Of a DNA stretch of 64,000 bases, positions 8,152-17,095 are shown in pieces. How positions within the stretch are numbered: position 1 is the first letter of the stretch; the number at the start of each line of letters is the position of its first letter. The DNA comes from CAVVFX01 sp963747535 (GTDB taxonomy: Bacteria > Acidobacteriota > Terriglobia > Bryobacterales > Bryobacteraceae), in assembly GCA_963747535.1 (NCBI GenBank), contig CAVVFX010000017.1, forward strand, positions 682,001 through 746,000, in the 5' to 3' direction. The translations under genes and the position numbers were made by a program. The notes beneath the pieces are model-generated. The model did no database searches. It saw only the letters and a program-made list of their open reading frames with translations, and was not told the origin of the DNA.

Positions 8152-11100
8152 ATGCCACTCATACGTCATTACTCTGGATTTCTTCTATTATCGCTGTGCC
8201 TTTTTCGAACCTGCTTCGGCCAGTCAACCACCTGCTTTCCCCTTTATGGAGCCGACGCTTTGCATCCTAACGGTCTGTTTGTCCAACTGGCCCCGTTAAA
8301 ACCCGCCAAACTGAATACATCGTCCACCTATATCCTGGAAGCCTCGAGTTACAATCTCTCCCTGGCCTTGTGGGATTCGACACAAGGACCATTCGGTATT
8401 GCCGCTACGACGGTCCAATCAACGGTGCAAGCCGGGTTGGCCAGTTGCGTCCCGCCGGTACCTCCCGGCACTTCCGCGAATCCTCCTTCGCAGGCCTTCC
8501 GTTACACCAACACGCCCCTGGCGCTGGCCGCGCACGCCTTAGCCATCGCCGACTTTAATAAGGATGGAATTCCTGATGTTGCGGTCATGGTTCCGGGAAG
8601 CAACCAGGTGTCGATCTATTTGGGCAACTCCAGTGGCACCTTTCAGAATCCGATCACCACCACATTCGGCAATGCGGCTACCAGGCTTTCTGCCATAGCG
8701 GTCGCGGACTTCAATAAGGACGGGAAAATCGATGTCGCGGTTGTCGATACGGCGAACAATGCTGTTTACATAGCCTTCAATAAAGGCGATGGAAACCTGA
8801 CTCTGCTCCCGCAAACGACCTTGCCGGTTGGACATTCACCTGTTTCTTTCGCCGTCGCCGATGTCAACCTCGACGGGAATGCCGACCTGGTGGTAGCCAA
8901 TTCAGCCGACGGCACCGTATCCGTGATGCGAGGCAACGGGGACGGCACGTTCATCCCGGCTGCCGCCTTTGCGGTCGGCAAGTACCCGGTTTCGGTAATC
9001 GTCCAGGATATGAACGCCGATGGAAACCCGGACCTCGTTGTCGTCGATAACGGTTCCAGCGATATAGCCGTACTTTTCGGTTACGGCAACGGTGGCTTTC
9101 AGGTTGCCCAATTCACTAAGACCTCAGCCCCGCCCACTTATCTGGCCAGTGCCGACTTCAATAACGATGGCATCCCCGACCTGGTAGTGCTTGCCGGGGA
9201 TGCCAACGCAGTCATGATGTTTACCGGCGGCAATCAGGGAAAGCTCACCTCCACCGGCTCGTACCTGGTCCCCAATCTCTCGGCCTCCCTCTCTGTCGCC
9301 GACTACAATGGCGATGGCGCTCTTGACCTGCTGATTCCCGACACGGACCGGGGATCGCCCGTATTGCTGCTGGGACGCGGGGACGGAACCTTGATCGCTC
9401 CGCCTGTGTATTCCGGCAACGGCGTGACCTCCCTCGCCACCGGCGACTTCAACCACGATGGCAAGGCGGACCTGATCATGACGGGATTGAACTCCACCAC
9501 ATCTAGTCTTTCTCTCCTGTTGGGAAATGGAAACGGACAGTTTCAGGCTCCGGTCAACATTCCTGTCCCCGGCCCCACAACCATGGTTGCCGTGGGCGAC
9601 TTCAACCGGGATGGCCTGCCCGATATGGCGGTGTTGGGCTCCCAGTTGACCATGATGTTGAATGCGGGCAGTGGGACATTCCGTCAGGGTGCACAATACC
9701 CCAACCTGACTCCTTCGGTAATCGCCGATTTTAATAAGGACGGCATACCCGATATTGCAGGACCCTCCAATGGAAGCCTGGGCGTGTTATTGGGTAATGG
9801 CGACGGCACTTTCCGCAGTGTCAATCCGACGGCCGTGGGCTCGAATCCCATGACAGCCGCAGCGGCTGACTTCAATAACGACGGTTCGCTCGATATCGCG
9901 GTCCTCAACGCTGGAACCATCGGGAACGTCAACGATCCGGGCAGCATTTCAGTCCTGCTCGGTAACGGCGCCGGAGCGTTTCCCAGGATGACTAACGTGG
10001 TTGCCGGAGTGAATCCTCGGGCGCTCGGTGTCGGAGATATGAACGGCGATGGTAAGCCCGATCTGATTGTGGCTACCGGAGCCACCGCTACCGCTTTCCA
10101 GATCTCGGTCTTTCTCGGAAATGGAGACGGTACGTTCCAGGCGCCCTTTAATATACCGCTGCCGGCGGGAGAAACTCCCAATGCCATTACCATGATGGAT
10201 ATCGACGGCGACGGCAAACTGGACGTGGTGGCCGGCGACTGTTGTAGCGATGCCACCGTCTCGTACATGCGCGGAAACGGCGACGGCACACTGCAACCCC
10301 TGGTGCCTTTCTATGGAGGGAATAATGCTCGCGCCATCGTCGTGGGCGACTGGAATGGCGACGGGAAACCCGACCTGGCAATCGCTTACTCTCCGGCGGA
10401 CAATACATCCTTGAGCGGAATCGTTCCGCTGCTGAACCGGCTGGTCAACGTGCCCGGTCTCGTCAACACGTCGGGCGCCAGCTTTCTGCCCGGTCCGATT
10501 GCTCCGGACTCCATTGTTGCGGCATTCGGCGTGAACCTGACCACGGGTACCGCTTCCCCCACCGGTAATCCGTCATCTTTACCCACTACCTTGGCGAATA
10601 CCTCGGTGACCGTTACGGACAGCCAGGGCGTGGCACGGCAGGCTCAGTTATATTACGTCTCGCCGACTCAGATCAACTATCTGGTTCCATCCGCCACCGC
10701 CTTAGGCCTGGCCACCGTTAAGGTGACCGCCCCGAACGGCGTAAGCTCTGCCCAGGTGAATACGCGGACCATCGCTCCCGGACTCTTCACAGTGAACAGC
10801 TCCGGGCTCGCTGCGGGCTCCGGAACGCACGTCCAGGGTCCGAACCAGAGTAACTTCAATTGGTCGTATGTGGATAGCAGTGGGAACGTTCAACCGCTTC
10901 CTATCAACATGGGCGCCAAGGGTGACGGGATTTTCCTGTCCCTGTTTGGCACGGGATTCCGTTCCCGATCCTCTCTCAATGGAGTGGTCGTGACGTTGAC
11001 ACCAGCCCAGCAGACCATTGGAACGTACACTCCAGCCCTGTACGCCGGCCCGCAAACCGAGTTCTCCGGCCTCGACCAGCTCAACATTCAAATCCCACAG

Positions 11101-11184
11101 TCATTAGCCGGCTCCGGGCAGTTGACCATTCAGGTCACCGTAGACGGCATCGCCGCCAATCCGGTTTTCGTCGTTATTATGTGA
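8152..11184 (+). CDS. secreted FG-GAP/VCBS repeat protein with TIGR03437-type C-terminus
   Basis: The protein has 1010 residues from the ATG at 8152, which gives a compact signal peptide (MPLIRHYSGFLLLSLCLFRT, cleavage near CFGQS). Alternative in-frame starts are TTG 8077 and ATG 8089, and none has a clear Shine-Dalgarno. From about residue 130 to 745 I count 13 copies of a calcium-binding repeat of the form ADFNKDGIPDVAV, typical of FG-GAP/VCBS beta-propeller blades. They are spaced about 45-60 residues, which suggests two propellers. The last about 250 residues (VNTSGASFLPGPIAPDS, VSPTQINYLVP, APGLFTVNSSG) match the pattern of the Solibacter C-terminal domain TIGR03437. It is probably a surface or extracellular binding protein; the ligand is unknown. 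Confidence 0.88.
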   Translation: MPLIRHYSGFLLLSLCLFRTCFGQSTTCFPLYGADALHPNGLFVQLAPLKPAKLNTSSTYILEASSYNLSLALWDSTQGPFGIAATTVQSTVQAGLASCVPPVPPGTSANPPSQAFRYTNTPLALAAHALAIADFNKDGIPDVAVMVPGSNQVSIYLGNSSGTFQNPITTTFGNAATRLSAIAVADFNKDGKIDVAVVDTANNAVYIAFNKGDGNLTLLPQTTLPVGHSPVSFAVADVNLDGNADLVVANSADGTVSVMRGNGDGTFIPAAAFAVGKYPVSVIVQDMNADGNPDLVVVDNGSSDIAVLFGYGNGGFQVAQFTKTSAPPTYLASADFNNDGIPDLVVLAGDANAVMMFTGGNQGKLTSTGSYLVPNLSASLSVADYNGDGALDLLIPDTDRGSPVLLLGRGDGTLIAPPVYSGNGVTSLATGDFNHDGKADLIMTGLNSTTSSLSLLLGNGNGQFQAPVNIPVPGPTTMVAVGDFNRDGLPDMAVLGSQLTMMLNAGSGTFRQGAQYPNLTPSVIADFNKDGIPDIAGPSNGSLGVLLGNGDGTFRSVNPTAVGSNPMTAAAADFNNDGSLDIAVLNAGTIGNVNDPGSISVLLGNGAGAFPRMTNVVAGVNPRALGVGDMNGDGKPDLIVATGATATAFQISVFLGNGDGTFQAPFNIPLPAGETPNAITMMDIDGDGKLDVVAGDCCSDATVSYMRGNGDGTLQPLVPFYGGNNARAIVVGDWNGDGKPDLAIAYSPADNTSLSGIVPLLNRLVNVPGLVNTSGASFLPGPIAPDSIVAAFGVNLTTGTASPTGNPSSLPTTLANTSVTVTDSQGVARQAQLYYVSPTQINYLVPSATALGLATVKVTAPNGVSSAQVNTRTIAPGLFTVNSSGLAAGSGTHVQGPNQSNFNWSYVDSSGNVQPLPINMGAKGDGIFLSLFGTGFRSRSSLNGVVVTLTPAQQTIGTYTPALYAGPQTEFSGLDQLNIQIPQSLAGSGQLTIQVTVDGIAANPVFVVIM

Positions 11185-11205
11185 CACCGACTTCATCTCT
11201 AACCA

Positions 11206-12135
11206 ATGCGACAATCCATGCAATTGCACAATTCAAGGCGAGATTTTCTCATGGGGTTAGGCGCCATCGCAGCCTTCCGCCCCGCTGCGGCGTTGGCGTC
11301 TGCCGATGGCGCACCCGGAATTCGTTTTGGCTACGCGGCCATGACCTGGGGCAAAGAAGAGCGCCAGGCCATCGACGATATTTCGGCCACCGGGTTCGCC
11401 GGAATCCAATTCCGCATCGACGCGACCACGGAGTTCAAGCCGGCCGAGCTGCGCACCCTCCTGCAGCGTCACCAACTCAATTTCGTCGCGCTATCGAGCG
11501 GCGAGGTCTCGATCGATCCGGCTACCGAGGCCGACACCATCGCCAGACATACCGCCAACGCGAAGTTCGTTCGCGATGCGGGTGGCCTTTATCTTCAGGT
11601 ACTCGACCAGTTAAAACCCTATCCTCGCACCGTTACCCCCGAGGAATGCCGGCGGTTGGGCAAGCTGTTAACGGAGATCGGGAGGCGTACCGCCGATCTT
11701 GGCATCCCGCTGGCGTACCACAATCATATGAATACGATCAGCGAACACCCTGCGAATCTCGCCATGGTGCTCGAGGCCTCCGATCCCCAATACGTCAAGC
11801 TGCTTCTCGATACCGCCCATTCCGTTGCAGGTGGTGGCGACCCCGCCGAAGCGATCCGGAAATATCACGACCGGATGATCTTCGTTCATCTGAAGGATGT
11901 AGTCAATATTCCACTGGACACGCCCGGTGCCAAGTACCCGTTCCAGTTCGTAGAACTCGGCCGCGGCCGCGTGAATCTCCCCGCCGTCTTCGCTGCGCTG
12001 AGCCAGGTGAGATTCCGCGGCTGGGCAGTTGTCGAGCTGGATCGCGTGCCGGACAAGTCGACCACACCCAAAGAAGCAGCCCTGATCAGCCGGACGTATC
12101 TGGAAGAAAAAATGGGCGTGAAGTTCCCCGGCTAA
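11206..12135 (+). CDS. Tat-exported sugar phosphate isomerase/epimerase-like TIM-barrel protein
   Basis: The 309-residue protein starts with a Tat-type signal (SRRDFLMGLGAIAAF), so it is probably exported folded. The mature part is a xylose-isomerase-like TIM barrel. The metal and substrate residues of that superfamily are plausible in LAYHNHMNT (His), VKLLLDTAHS (Asp, His), FVHLKDV (His-x-Lys-Asp) and AVVELD (terminal Glu). Such Tat-exported barrels are common in acidobacteria and planctomycetes and are thought to act on sugars in the periplasm. It follows the FG-GAP protein by 21 bases and may be cotranscribed. The start could also be the ATG at 11218. Confidence 0.85.
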   Translation: MRQSMQLHNSRRDFLMGLGAIAAFRPAAALASADGAPGIRFGYAAMTWGKEERQAIDDISATGFAGIQFRIDATTEFKPAELRTLLQRHQLNFVALSSGEVSIDPATEADTIARHTANAKFVRDAGGLYLQVLDQLKPYPRTVTPEECRRLGKLLTEIGRRTADLGIPLAYHNHMNTISEHPANLAMVLEASDPQYVKLLLDTAHSVAGGGDPAEAIRKYHDRMIFVHLKDVVNIPLDTPGAKYPFQFVELGRGRVNLPAVFAALSQVRFRGWAVVELDRVPDKSTTPKEAALISRTYLEEKMGVKFPG

Positions 12136-12198
12136 CCGTCGTCCCTTACCCGTGTACAACTTCGCGACGGACAACGGATAACGGACGACGGAAAACGC

Positions 12199-13413
12199 CT
12201 AATGAATCGTATCCGCCAGCGAAAAGATCGGCAGATACAGCGAGATAAGTACGAACGCCACAAACCCGCCCATGAAGATCATGATCGCCGGCTCGATCAG
12301 TGAAAGAGCCGCCGTCATGCGAGTGTTGACGTCGTCCTCATAGAACTCGGCGACGCTCGTGAGCATGGCAGGTAGCGCGCCGGTGGATTCGCCGACTTCG
12401 ATCATGTCGATGGCCAGCGGCGGGAAGACGTGAGTGGTGTTGAGCGCACCGGAAAGCGGTTGCCCTTCGCGCACCAGGCGGCCGGCCTTCTCGAGCGATT
12501 TGCGAAGCAGCGCCGTGCCCAAGGAATCGGCCGCGGTTTCGAGTCCCTGAACCAGCGGGATACCGCCGGTCAACAACGTGCTGAGCACGCGGGAGAACTG
12601 GGCCACCTGGTACTTGATCCAGATGTTGCCGAGGACCGGCGTGCGCATCCGGACAAGGTCGATCTTTTCCTGGCCGGACTCGGTTTTCGACCAGTAGAAA
12701 AGAAAAACGCCGAAGGCAGCTAAAGCGGCGGCGCCCACCAGTACGTAGGCGCGAGCGGTGGTCCCAATGGCGATGAGAAAAAGCGTCACAGCGGGCAGTT
12801 TGGCATTCATGCTGGTGTAGAGTTCGGCGAAACTGGGTACCACGTAGGTCACCAGAAACACCATCAACAGAATCACCAGCAGGATCAGGACGCAGGGGTA
12901 CATCAGCGATACCATTACCTTCTTGCGGACCGCGAGCGACAGTTTCTGGTAAGCAATGAAGCGCTCCAGCGTTTCGCCGAGGCTTCCGCTTTTCTCTCCC
13001 GCCATCACGCTGGTAACGTAGGTCTTCGGGAAAATGCCCTGCGCCCGGAAGGCCTCGGACAACAGATTGCCCTGGCGGACTTCATCGCGCACGGATTTGA
13101 TGTACGGACCGAGTTTGGGGTCGGTAAGGCGCTCGGCCAGAAGATCGAGTCCCTTCAGGATGGGAAGGCCGGCGCGAATCAGGGTCACGAACTGAGAATT
13201 GAAGATGAGGAACTTTTCCAGGTTCAGCTTCTTGCGGCGCGCAAACACTCCCGAGTTGGAGATGGCGGCAATACCCGACTTGGGCTTGATCGAATAGATC
13301 ATGAAGCCCTGCTTGGTATAACGATCCCGCAATTCCTGCTCGGAGTTGGCTTTGGCGACTTGCTGTTTCACTTCACCGCGCGCATCGGCGTACTTCAGGA
13401 TGTACTCGGACAT
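12199..13413 (-). CDS. type II secretion/type IV pilus inner-membrane protein, GspF/PilC family
   Basis: This 404-residue protein has the usual length and layout of GspF/PilC: a polar N-terminal region (residues 1-65), then two repeated T2SSF domains. The first is about 70-195 (FNSQFVTLIRAGLPILKGLDLL, then MAGEKSGSLGETLERF) and the second about 270-400 (FSRVLSTLLTGGIPLVQGLETA, then IEVGESTGALPAMLTSVAEF). Each is followed by hydrophobic helices. It is the platform protein that moves pilin or pseudopilin subunits with a GspE/PilB ATPase. No other secretion gene is adjacent in this window, so it is an orphan here. Its start overlaps the stop of the LolA-like gene by one base, suggesting translational coupling. 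Confidence 0.92.
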   Translation of the reverse strand: MSEYILKYADARGEVKQQVAKANSEQELRDRYTKQGFMIYSIKPKSGIAAISNSGVFARRKKLNLEKFLIFNSQFVTLIRAGLPILKGLDLLAERLTDPKLGPYIKSVRDEVRQGNLLSEAFRAQGIFPKTYVTSVMAGEKSGSLGETLERFIAYQKLSLAVRKKVMVSLMYPCVLILLVILLMVFLVTYVVPSFAELYTSMNAKLPAVTLFLIAIGTTARAYVLVGAAALAAFGVFLFYWSKTESGQEKIDLVRMRTPVLGNIWIKYQVAQFSRVLSTLLTGGIPLVQGLETAADSLGTALLRKSLEKAGRLVREGQPLSGALNTTHVFPPLAIDMIEVGESTGALPAMLTSVAEFYEDDVNTRMTAALSLIEPAIMIFMGGFVAFVLISLYLPIFSLADTIH

Positions 13414-14078
13414 CAGCGTTCCGCCTCATGCTTGGTATCAACCCTTTCTTCGTCGTTGACGATCTCGGTTCCCGCCGGAGGAGTGAATGTGAACATCGAT
13501 GCCGTGACGGGCGCGTTGACCTGCTCGTTGTTGAATGTGAATTCAAGGATCGATCGGTCCTGACCCATGATGCGGACGCGGTGGATCTGGGCATCAGGCG
13601 CGATCAGAAAGTCGACCTGGGAGTAGGCCAGTTGGTCGGAATTGGGGATCGCGGAAACCCAGGTCGAGTCGCCCTCCGCGCGCGAGGTGAATGAGCGAAA
13701 CTCCTTCCAGAAATTGAGCTTGCCGAGAAGAAACGCCAGCGGAGCGCGGAGATCTTCGCTCTCCTTGAGGCGGGATTTCTCCAGCCGGTTATTACCGGGT
13801 GTATAGAGCAGGATGTTCTTGCCGTCGGAGAGAAAGACTTTGCCCGCGGGCGCGGCATAGTCCCAGCGCATTTTCCCCGGTTTGCGCAGGAACAGGGTTC
13901 CACGCTCGACCTGCGTAGGCCGGCGGGAGACACTATAAGTCTCTGAAAAATCGAGTTTTAGGGACTGAGCGTGATTATAGTGATTCTCCACGCTGTGGAG
14001 CAGCGGGTCGAGCCGAGCGTCCGGAGCGGCTAGTCCGGAGGATCCCAGTATCAGACACAGCGGCAACAGTTTACCCAC
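13413..14078 (-). CDS. lolA: LolA-like outer-membrane lipoprotein carrier
   Basis: The 221-residue protein has a short signal-like start (MGKLLPLCLILGSSGLAAPD) and the LolA fold signature: SLKLDFSETYS, then RGTLFLRKPGKMRWDYAAPAG, FLSDGKNILLYTPGNN, and a later strand FTFTPPAGTEIV. LolA shuttles lipoproteins across the periplasm of Gram-negative cells, which fits a diderm host. It is the first gene of a two-gene unit with the downstream GspF/PilC gene. The divergent gene starts at 14182, leaving about 100 bases for both promoters. The C-terminal residues after FTFTPPAGTEIV are charged and may be lineage-specific. Confidence 0.85.
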   Translation of the reverse strand: MGKLLPLCLILGSSGLAAPDARLDPLLHSVENHYNHAQSLKLDFSETYSVSRRPTQVERGTLFLRKPGKMRWDYAAPAGKVFLSDGKNILLYTPGNNRLEKSRLKESEDLRAPLAFLLGKLNFWKEFRSFTSRAEGDSTWVSAIPNSDQLAYSQVDFLIAPDAQIHRVRIMGQDRSILEFTFNNEQVNAPVTASMFTFTPPAGTEIVNDEERVDTKHEAER

Positions 14079-14181
14079 AAACTACTGACGCGCGAGGAGC
14101 CCAATCCGTGTATTGCGGTTCACCCTTGAAATGTGGGGGGTGTCACTCCACGCCAAGCCTTTACAATGAAGAAGTCTCCTC

Positions 14182-15516
14182 ATGTTATTCCTCCCCGACT
14201 CCATCATCAAAGCCCGGGAAAAGCTCTGGCTCAATCTCGATGACGGCAGGATCGATCCGGAACACGTGTACCGGCAAGCCCTGGCGCTGGACCCCGACGA
14301 TCAGGTCGCACTGATTTTTCTGGCGCAACTGCGCTCGAGAACTGGTCGACGCGCCGAGGCCGAGAAACTCTTGTGGCGCGCCGTCCAGGCACAGCCTTGC
14401 GCCTGGATGCCCTATATGGAGTTGTCAAGATTGCTCAAGGATCAGGATCCCCTTTCCAACGGTCTGGCGGAACTGGCGTGCCGCAAGATCGTGTACGATC
14501 CGTTGGCGTTGGCGGGTATGGAAGAAAATGACCCGCCATTCTTCCCGATCCCGGAAGACATGGAAGACCTGAAGGGTCTTGCAGTCGACCAAAAGCTGGA
14601 GTTGCTGGCCGATGCCCTGTTGGCGCAGCGCAACCTCGAACCCTCGACTGTGACCGCACGCCTGCATTCGCTCCGTCTCGTCCATCAATTGCAGGAAGCC
14701 GAATTCTTGGCTCCTGACGAGGTTGATGCCCTGGTACAGGAAGGCGGGTCCATCGTTCCGCTGCTGGTGGGCGCACTGCGGGGATGGGTGCAGGATATCG
14801 TACCTGAGGAGGATACCTGGGTTGCGGCCAACAGCATGGCCATCCTCGGCGAGATCGGCGAAGTCAGCGCGATCCCGTACCTGCTGGAGCTCGTGACGCT
14901 GGAGGCCCCCGAGTTGTCGGGTCCTTGTACCTGGGCTTTGGATCGGATTGTCGAACAGCATCCGGATCAGGCGGCACGAGTGTTCGAGGAGTTGGCGCCC
15001 AAGCTCGCGGTCGGCGAGAAGATCGTGGTCGTGGGGAGGTTGCTGCGCTATCCGCAGATCGCTCCATCAGCGGACTTGTTCCCCAGGCTGTTTGAAAATC
15101 TGGAAGGGTTGGAAATCGAGGACCGGGATTCTTGTTTTCAAATCCTGATGAGCGCGGCGATCATGGTGCTGGGCAGGCCGGGCCTGGAGTTCTCCCGAAC
15201 GATGCTGCGCCGGCACGGCGCCCTGCTCTCCCGGAAGATCCGACGGGAGTGTGAGGAGATGATCGAAGAATTCGGCGCGATCACCATTCCTCCCCGCCCT
15301 CCGGCGGAAGAGTTACCCTGGACCGTCTACGACATTTGTGGTGGCAACGTGGACTGGGAAGCGCAGGCGGAAGAAGCGATGGAGGAGGACGATGAGTCAC
15401 TTCCGCCCGAACCCGTGCGCCGGGCACTGACTCCGGGCCGTAACGATCCTTGCTGGTGCGGCAGCGGCAAGAAGTATAAGAAGTGTCATCTGGATGCCGA
15501 CGAGGCTCGGCATTAA
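14182..15516 (+). CDS. TPR/HEAT-like protein with C-terminal SEC-C zinc motif
   Basis: The protein has 444 residues. The first about 90 contain two tetratricopeptide-like helices (YRQALALDPDDQVALIFLAQL, then AEAEKLLWRAVQAQP). The centre (about 170-300) is rich in paired helices with a HEAT-like unit (AANSMAILGEIGEVSAIPYLLELV). The C-terminus carries GRNDPCWCGSGKKYKKCH, the SEC-C motif (C-x-C-x8-C-H) that binds zinc and is found at the end of SecA and many unrelated proteins. The motif supports a protein-interaction role, but the partner is not evident. There is no signal peptide. It diverges from the lolA-gspF pair. Confidence 0.8.
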   Translation: MLFLPDSIIKAREKLWLNLDDGRIDPEHVYRQALALDPDDQVALIFLAQLRSRTGRRAEAEKLLWRAVQAQPCAWMPYMELSRLLKDQDPLSNGLAELACRKIVYDPLALAGMEENDPPFFPIPEDMEDLKGLAVDQKLELLADALLAQRNLEPSTVTARLHSLRLVHQLQEAEFLAPDEVDALVQEGGSIVPLLVGALRGWVQDIVPEEDTWVAANSMAILGEIGEVSAIPYLLELVTLEAPELSGPCTWALDRIVEQHPDQAARVFEELAPKLAVGEKIVVVGRLLRYPQIAPSADLFPRLFENLEGLEIEDRDSCFQILMSAAIMVLGRPGLEFSRTMLRRHGALLSRKIRRECEEMIEEFGAITIPPRPPAEELPWTVYDICGGNVDWEAQAEEAMEEDDESLPPEPVRRALTPGRNDPCWCGSGKKYKKCHLDADEARH

Positions 15517-15572
15517 GGATAGTGAGTAAATCTAGCCCGCCGGGGCAGTCCGGGGTTTGTGCATTTCCAGCC

Positions 15573-15602
15573 TACCGAGCCGTGACCGTCAGGGAGTGGT
15601 TA
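15573..15602 (+). repeat. single-arm copy of the accgagccgcgaccgt repeat
   Basis: The sequence from taccgagccg through agggagtggt matches, at about 25 of 28 positions, the right arm of the large inverted repeat at 36238-36309. It lies between the SEC-C and DUF488 genes. Confidence 0.7.
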
Positions 15603-15639
15603 CGCGAACCTTTTGCAACTTGGTAATAGACTAGCTGGG

Positions 15640-16035
15640 ATGTCCATCTATATAGTCCGGCTCGGGACGCCTCGCAGGCCCGGTGAAGGTTTGCGATTAG
15701 GTACGGTGCGCCGGCCGCCGCGCGGTGTCCCGAAAGTCGATTTCTCCAAACTTGATTACTACGACGTCTGGTTTCCCAACCTGTCACCTGGCGCCGAATT
15801 GGTTCAGGAGGCGCTGCACGCGGCGGATGACAAGGCGTGGATGGCGTTCACGCGCAAGTTCAGAAAAGAGATGAGCGCGCCTGACCGCAGCCGCGAACTG
15901 GACGTGCTCGCGGCGCTTTCGCACCAGACCAACTTTTCGCTTGGCTGCTATTGCGAGGATGAGAGGCGGTGTCACCGGTCGGTGTTGCGGGAGTTGTTGA
16001 TGGAAAGGGGCGCGTCGATCAGGATCGACCGGTAG
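15640..16035 (+). CDS. DUF488-family protein
   Basis: This 131-residue cytosolic protein has the characteristic C-terminal signature of DUF488: FSLGCYCEDERRCHRSVLRE, i.e. C-x-CE-x4-CH-R. The N-terminal half contains YYDVWFPNLSPGAELV and a basic helix with AFTRKFRKEM, both typical of the family. The biochemical function of DUF488 is not established. The conserved Cys/His/Arg pattern suggests metal or phosphate-ester chemistry, but I do not assign a reaction. The ATG at 15640 is preferred over the upstream in-frame start at 15613, because the family begins close to the strand IYIVRLGTPR. Confidence 0.82.
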   Translation: MSIYIVRLGTPRRPGEGLRLGTVRRPPRGVPKVDFSKLDYYDVWFPNLSPGAELVQEALHAADDKAWMAFTRKFRKEMSAPDRSRELDVLAALSHQTNFSLGCYCEDERRCHRSVLRELLMERGASIRIDR

Positions 16036-16139
16036 AATGAGATTACCCGTCGTAACCTCAAACAGCAGGCGAAACGCCTACTCCACAACGAAGAATCAAC
16101 TGTTTGCAAGCCTTGTACTTGTACTAGGCCTTTGGCCTG

Positions 16140-16985
16140 CTACTTGGGCAGGGGAACTAAGAATTCCTTCAGGAGCAGTTCTGATATCGCGTCAGCCTGA
16201 AACGCGCCGCTGTAGCGCCGCCCGTTGAAGAAGAAAGTCGGGGTTCCCTGGACGCCCGCGTCCTCTCCCTGTTTCACTTCGTTCTCGATTTCGCCTTTGT
16301 ATTTGCCCGAGTCGATTTCCTGTACGAAGCGCTTCATATCCAAACCGATCTCTTGCGCCCAAACCAGGATGTTCTTCGCCGAGATAGCTCGATAGTTGCC
16401 ATAGAGTTTGTCGTGCATCTGCCAGAACTTCCCTTGCGCATGCGCGGCCACGGCGGCCTCAGCTGCAAGAAACGCTTGCGAGTGGTCATCCAGGGGAAAC
16501 TGCTTGAAGACCAGGCGCACGTCCTTCGGATACTTCTCCAGGATCGCGCGGGCCTGTACCACGGCTGCCGCGCAGTACGGGCACTGGAAGTCGGAAAACT
16601 CGACGATCGTGATGCGCGCGTCCGCCGGGCCGATCACCGGGTCGCCCTGAATATTGATGGTGACCGGTTCATCGAGGACTGGAGGCGGAGTGAGGGCGTG
16701 CAACTTCAGATCGGCGATGATCTGCTTCTCATCCTTGCCGCCTTTCAGGTCCTTGATGACCATGTTCAGCAATTGCCTGCTGTAGCCGCACTTGGGATCG
16801 TCGTTGCGGCACTTGGCGATCGTCCAGTTGCAGCCGCAGGTGCAGTTCTGGCTTTGGAGCACCTGGGTCAGAATCTTTTTCTGGACCGGGGAGAATCCGG
16901 TAGTGTCGATGCTCTCCAAAACACTTTCCTGCGCGGAGGCGGAAAGGAGGAAAAGCGCAAGGCCCGCGAGGGGGAGTAGCCGCAT
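16140..16985 (-). CDS. DsbA-like periplasmic thioredoxin-fold protein with N-terminal Cys-rich module
   Basis: The 281-residue protein has a clear signal peptide (MRLLPLAGLALFLLSASAQE). Residues about 20-100 form a separate module with five cysteines (C48, C50, C52 in NCTCGCNW; C59; C66). It resembles the short CcmH-like or 'CGC' modules found before thioredoxin domains in deltaproteobacteria and acidobacteria. The DsbA/DsbG-type domain follows, with active site C135-P-Y-C138 and the cis-Pro loop GTPTFFFNG. The gene encodes a probable periplasmic disulfide oxidoreductase. The Cys-rich module may hold a metal or be a partner for electron transfer; this is inference. Confidence 0.87.
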   Translation of the reverse strand: MRLLPLAGLALFLLSASAQESVLESIDTTGFSPVQKKILTQVLQSQNCTCGCNWTIAKCRNDDPKCGYSRQLLNMVIKDLKGGKDEKQIIADLKLHALTPPPVLDEPVTINIQGDPVIGPADARITIVEFSDFQCPYCAAAVVQARAILEKYPKDVRLVFKQFPLDDHSQAFLAAEAAVAAHAQGKFWQMHDKLYGNYRAISAKNILVWAQEIGLDMKRFVQEIDSGKYKGEIENEVKQGEDAGVQGTPTFFFNGRRYSGAFQADAISELLLKEFLVPLPK

Positions 16986-17000
16986 AACTCTATTTTACAG

Positions 17001-17095
17001 TTATCAGGTGTCAGTTATCAGGTGTCAGTTTTCAGTCGTCAGCCGGGCGAGCGTCATCACTGATAGCTGATTACTGACAACTGACGACTTTCACT
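17001..17095. repeat. degenerate direct and inverted short repeats (tcagttatcaggtg type)
   Basis: The 14-mer ttatcaggtgtcag occurs twice head to tail (17001-17028), followed by ttcagtcgtcag. About 25 bases further on is the inverted form ctgacaactgacgac. Simple arrays of this 'tcagt/actga' type occur between genes in many bacterial genomes. This one sits between the DsbA-like and AAA+ genes, upstream of the former and downstream of the latter. Confidence 0.6.

Noticed and set aside
11181..12248. 355-codon plus-strand open frame
   Set aside because: It overlaps the TIM-barrel gene in another frame and lacks recognisable structure (Arg/Ser/Pro-rich).
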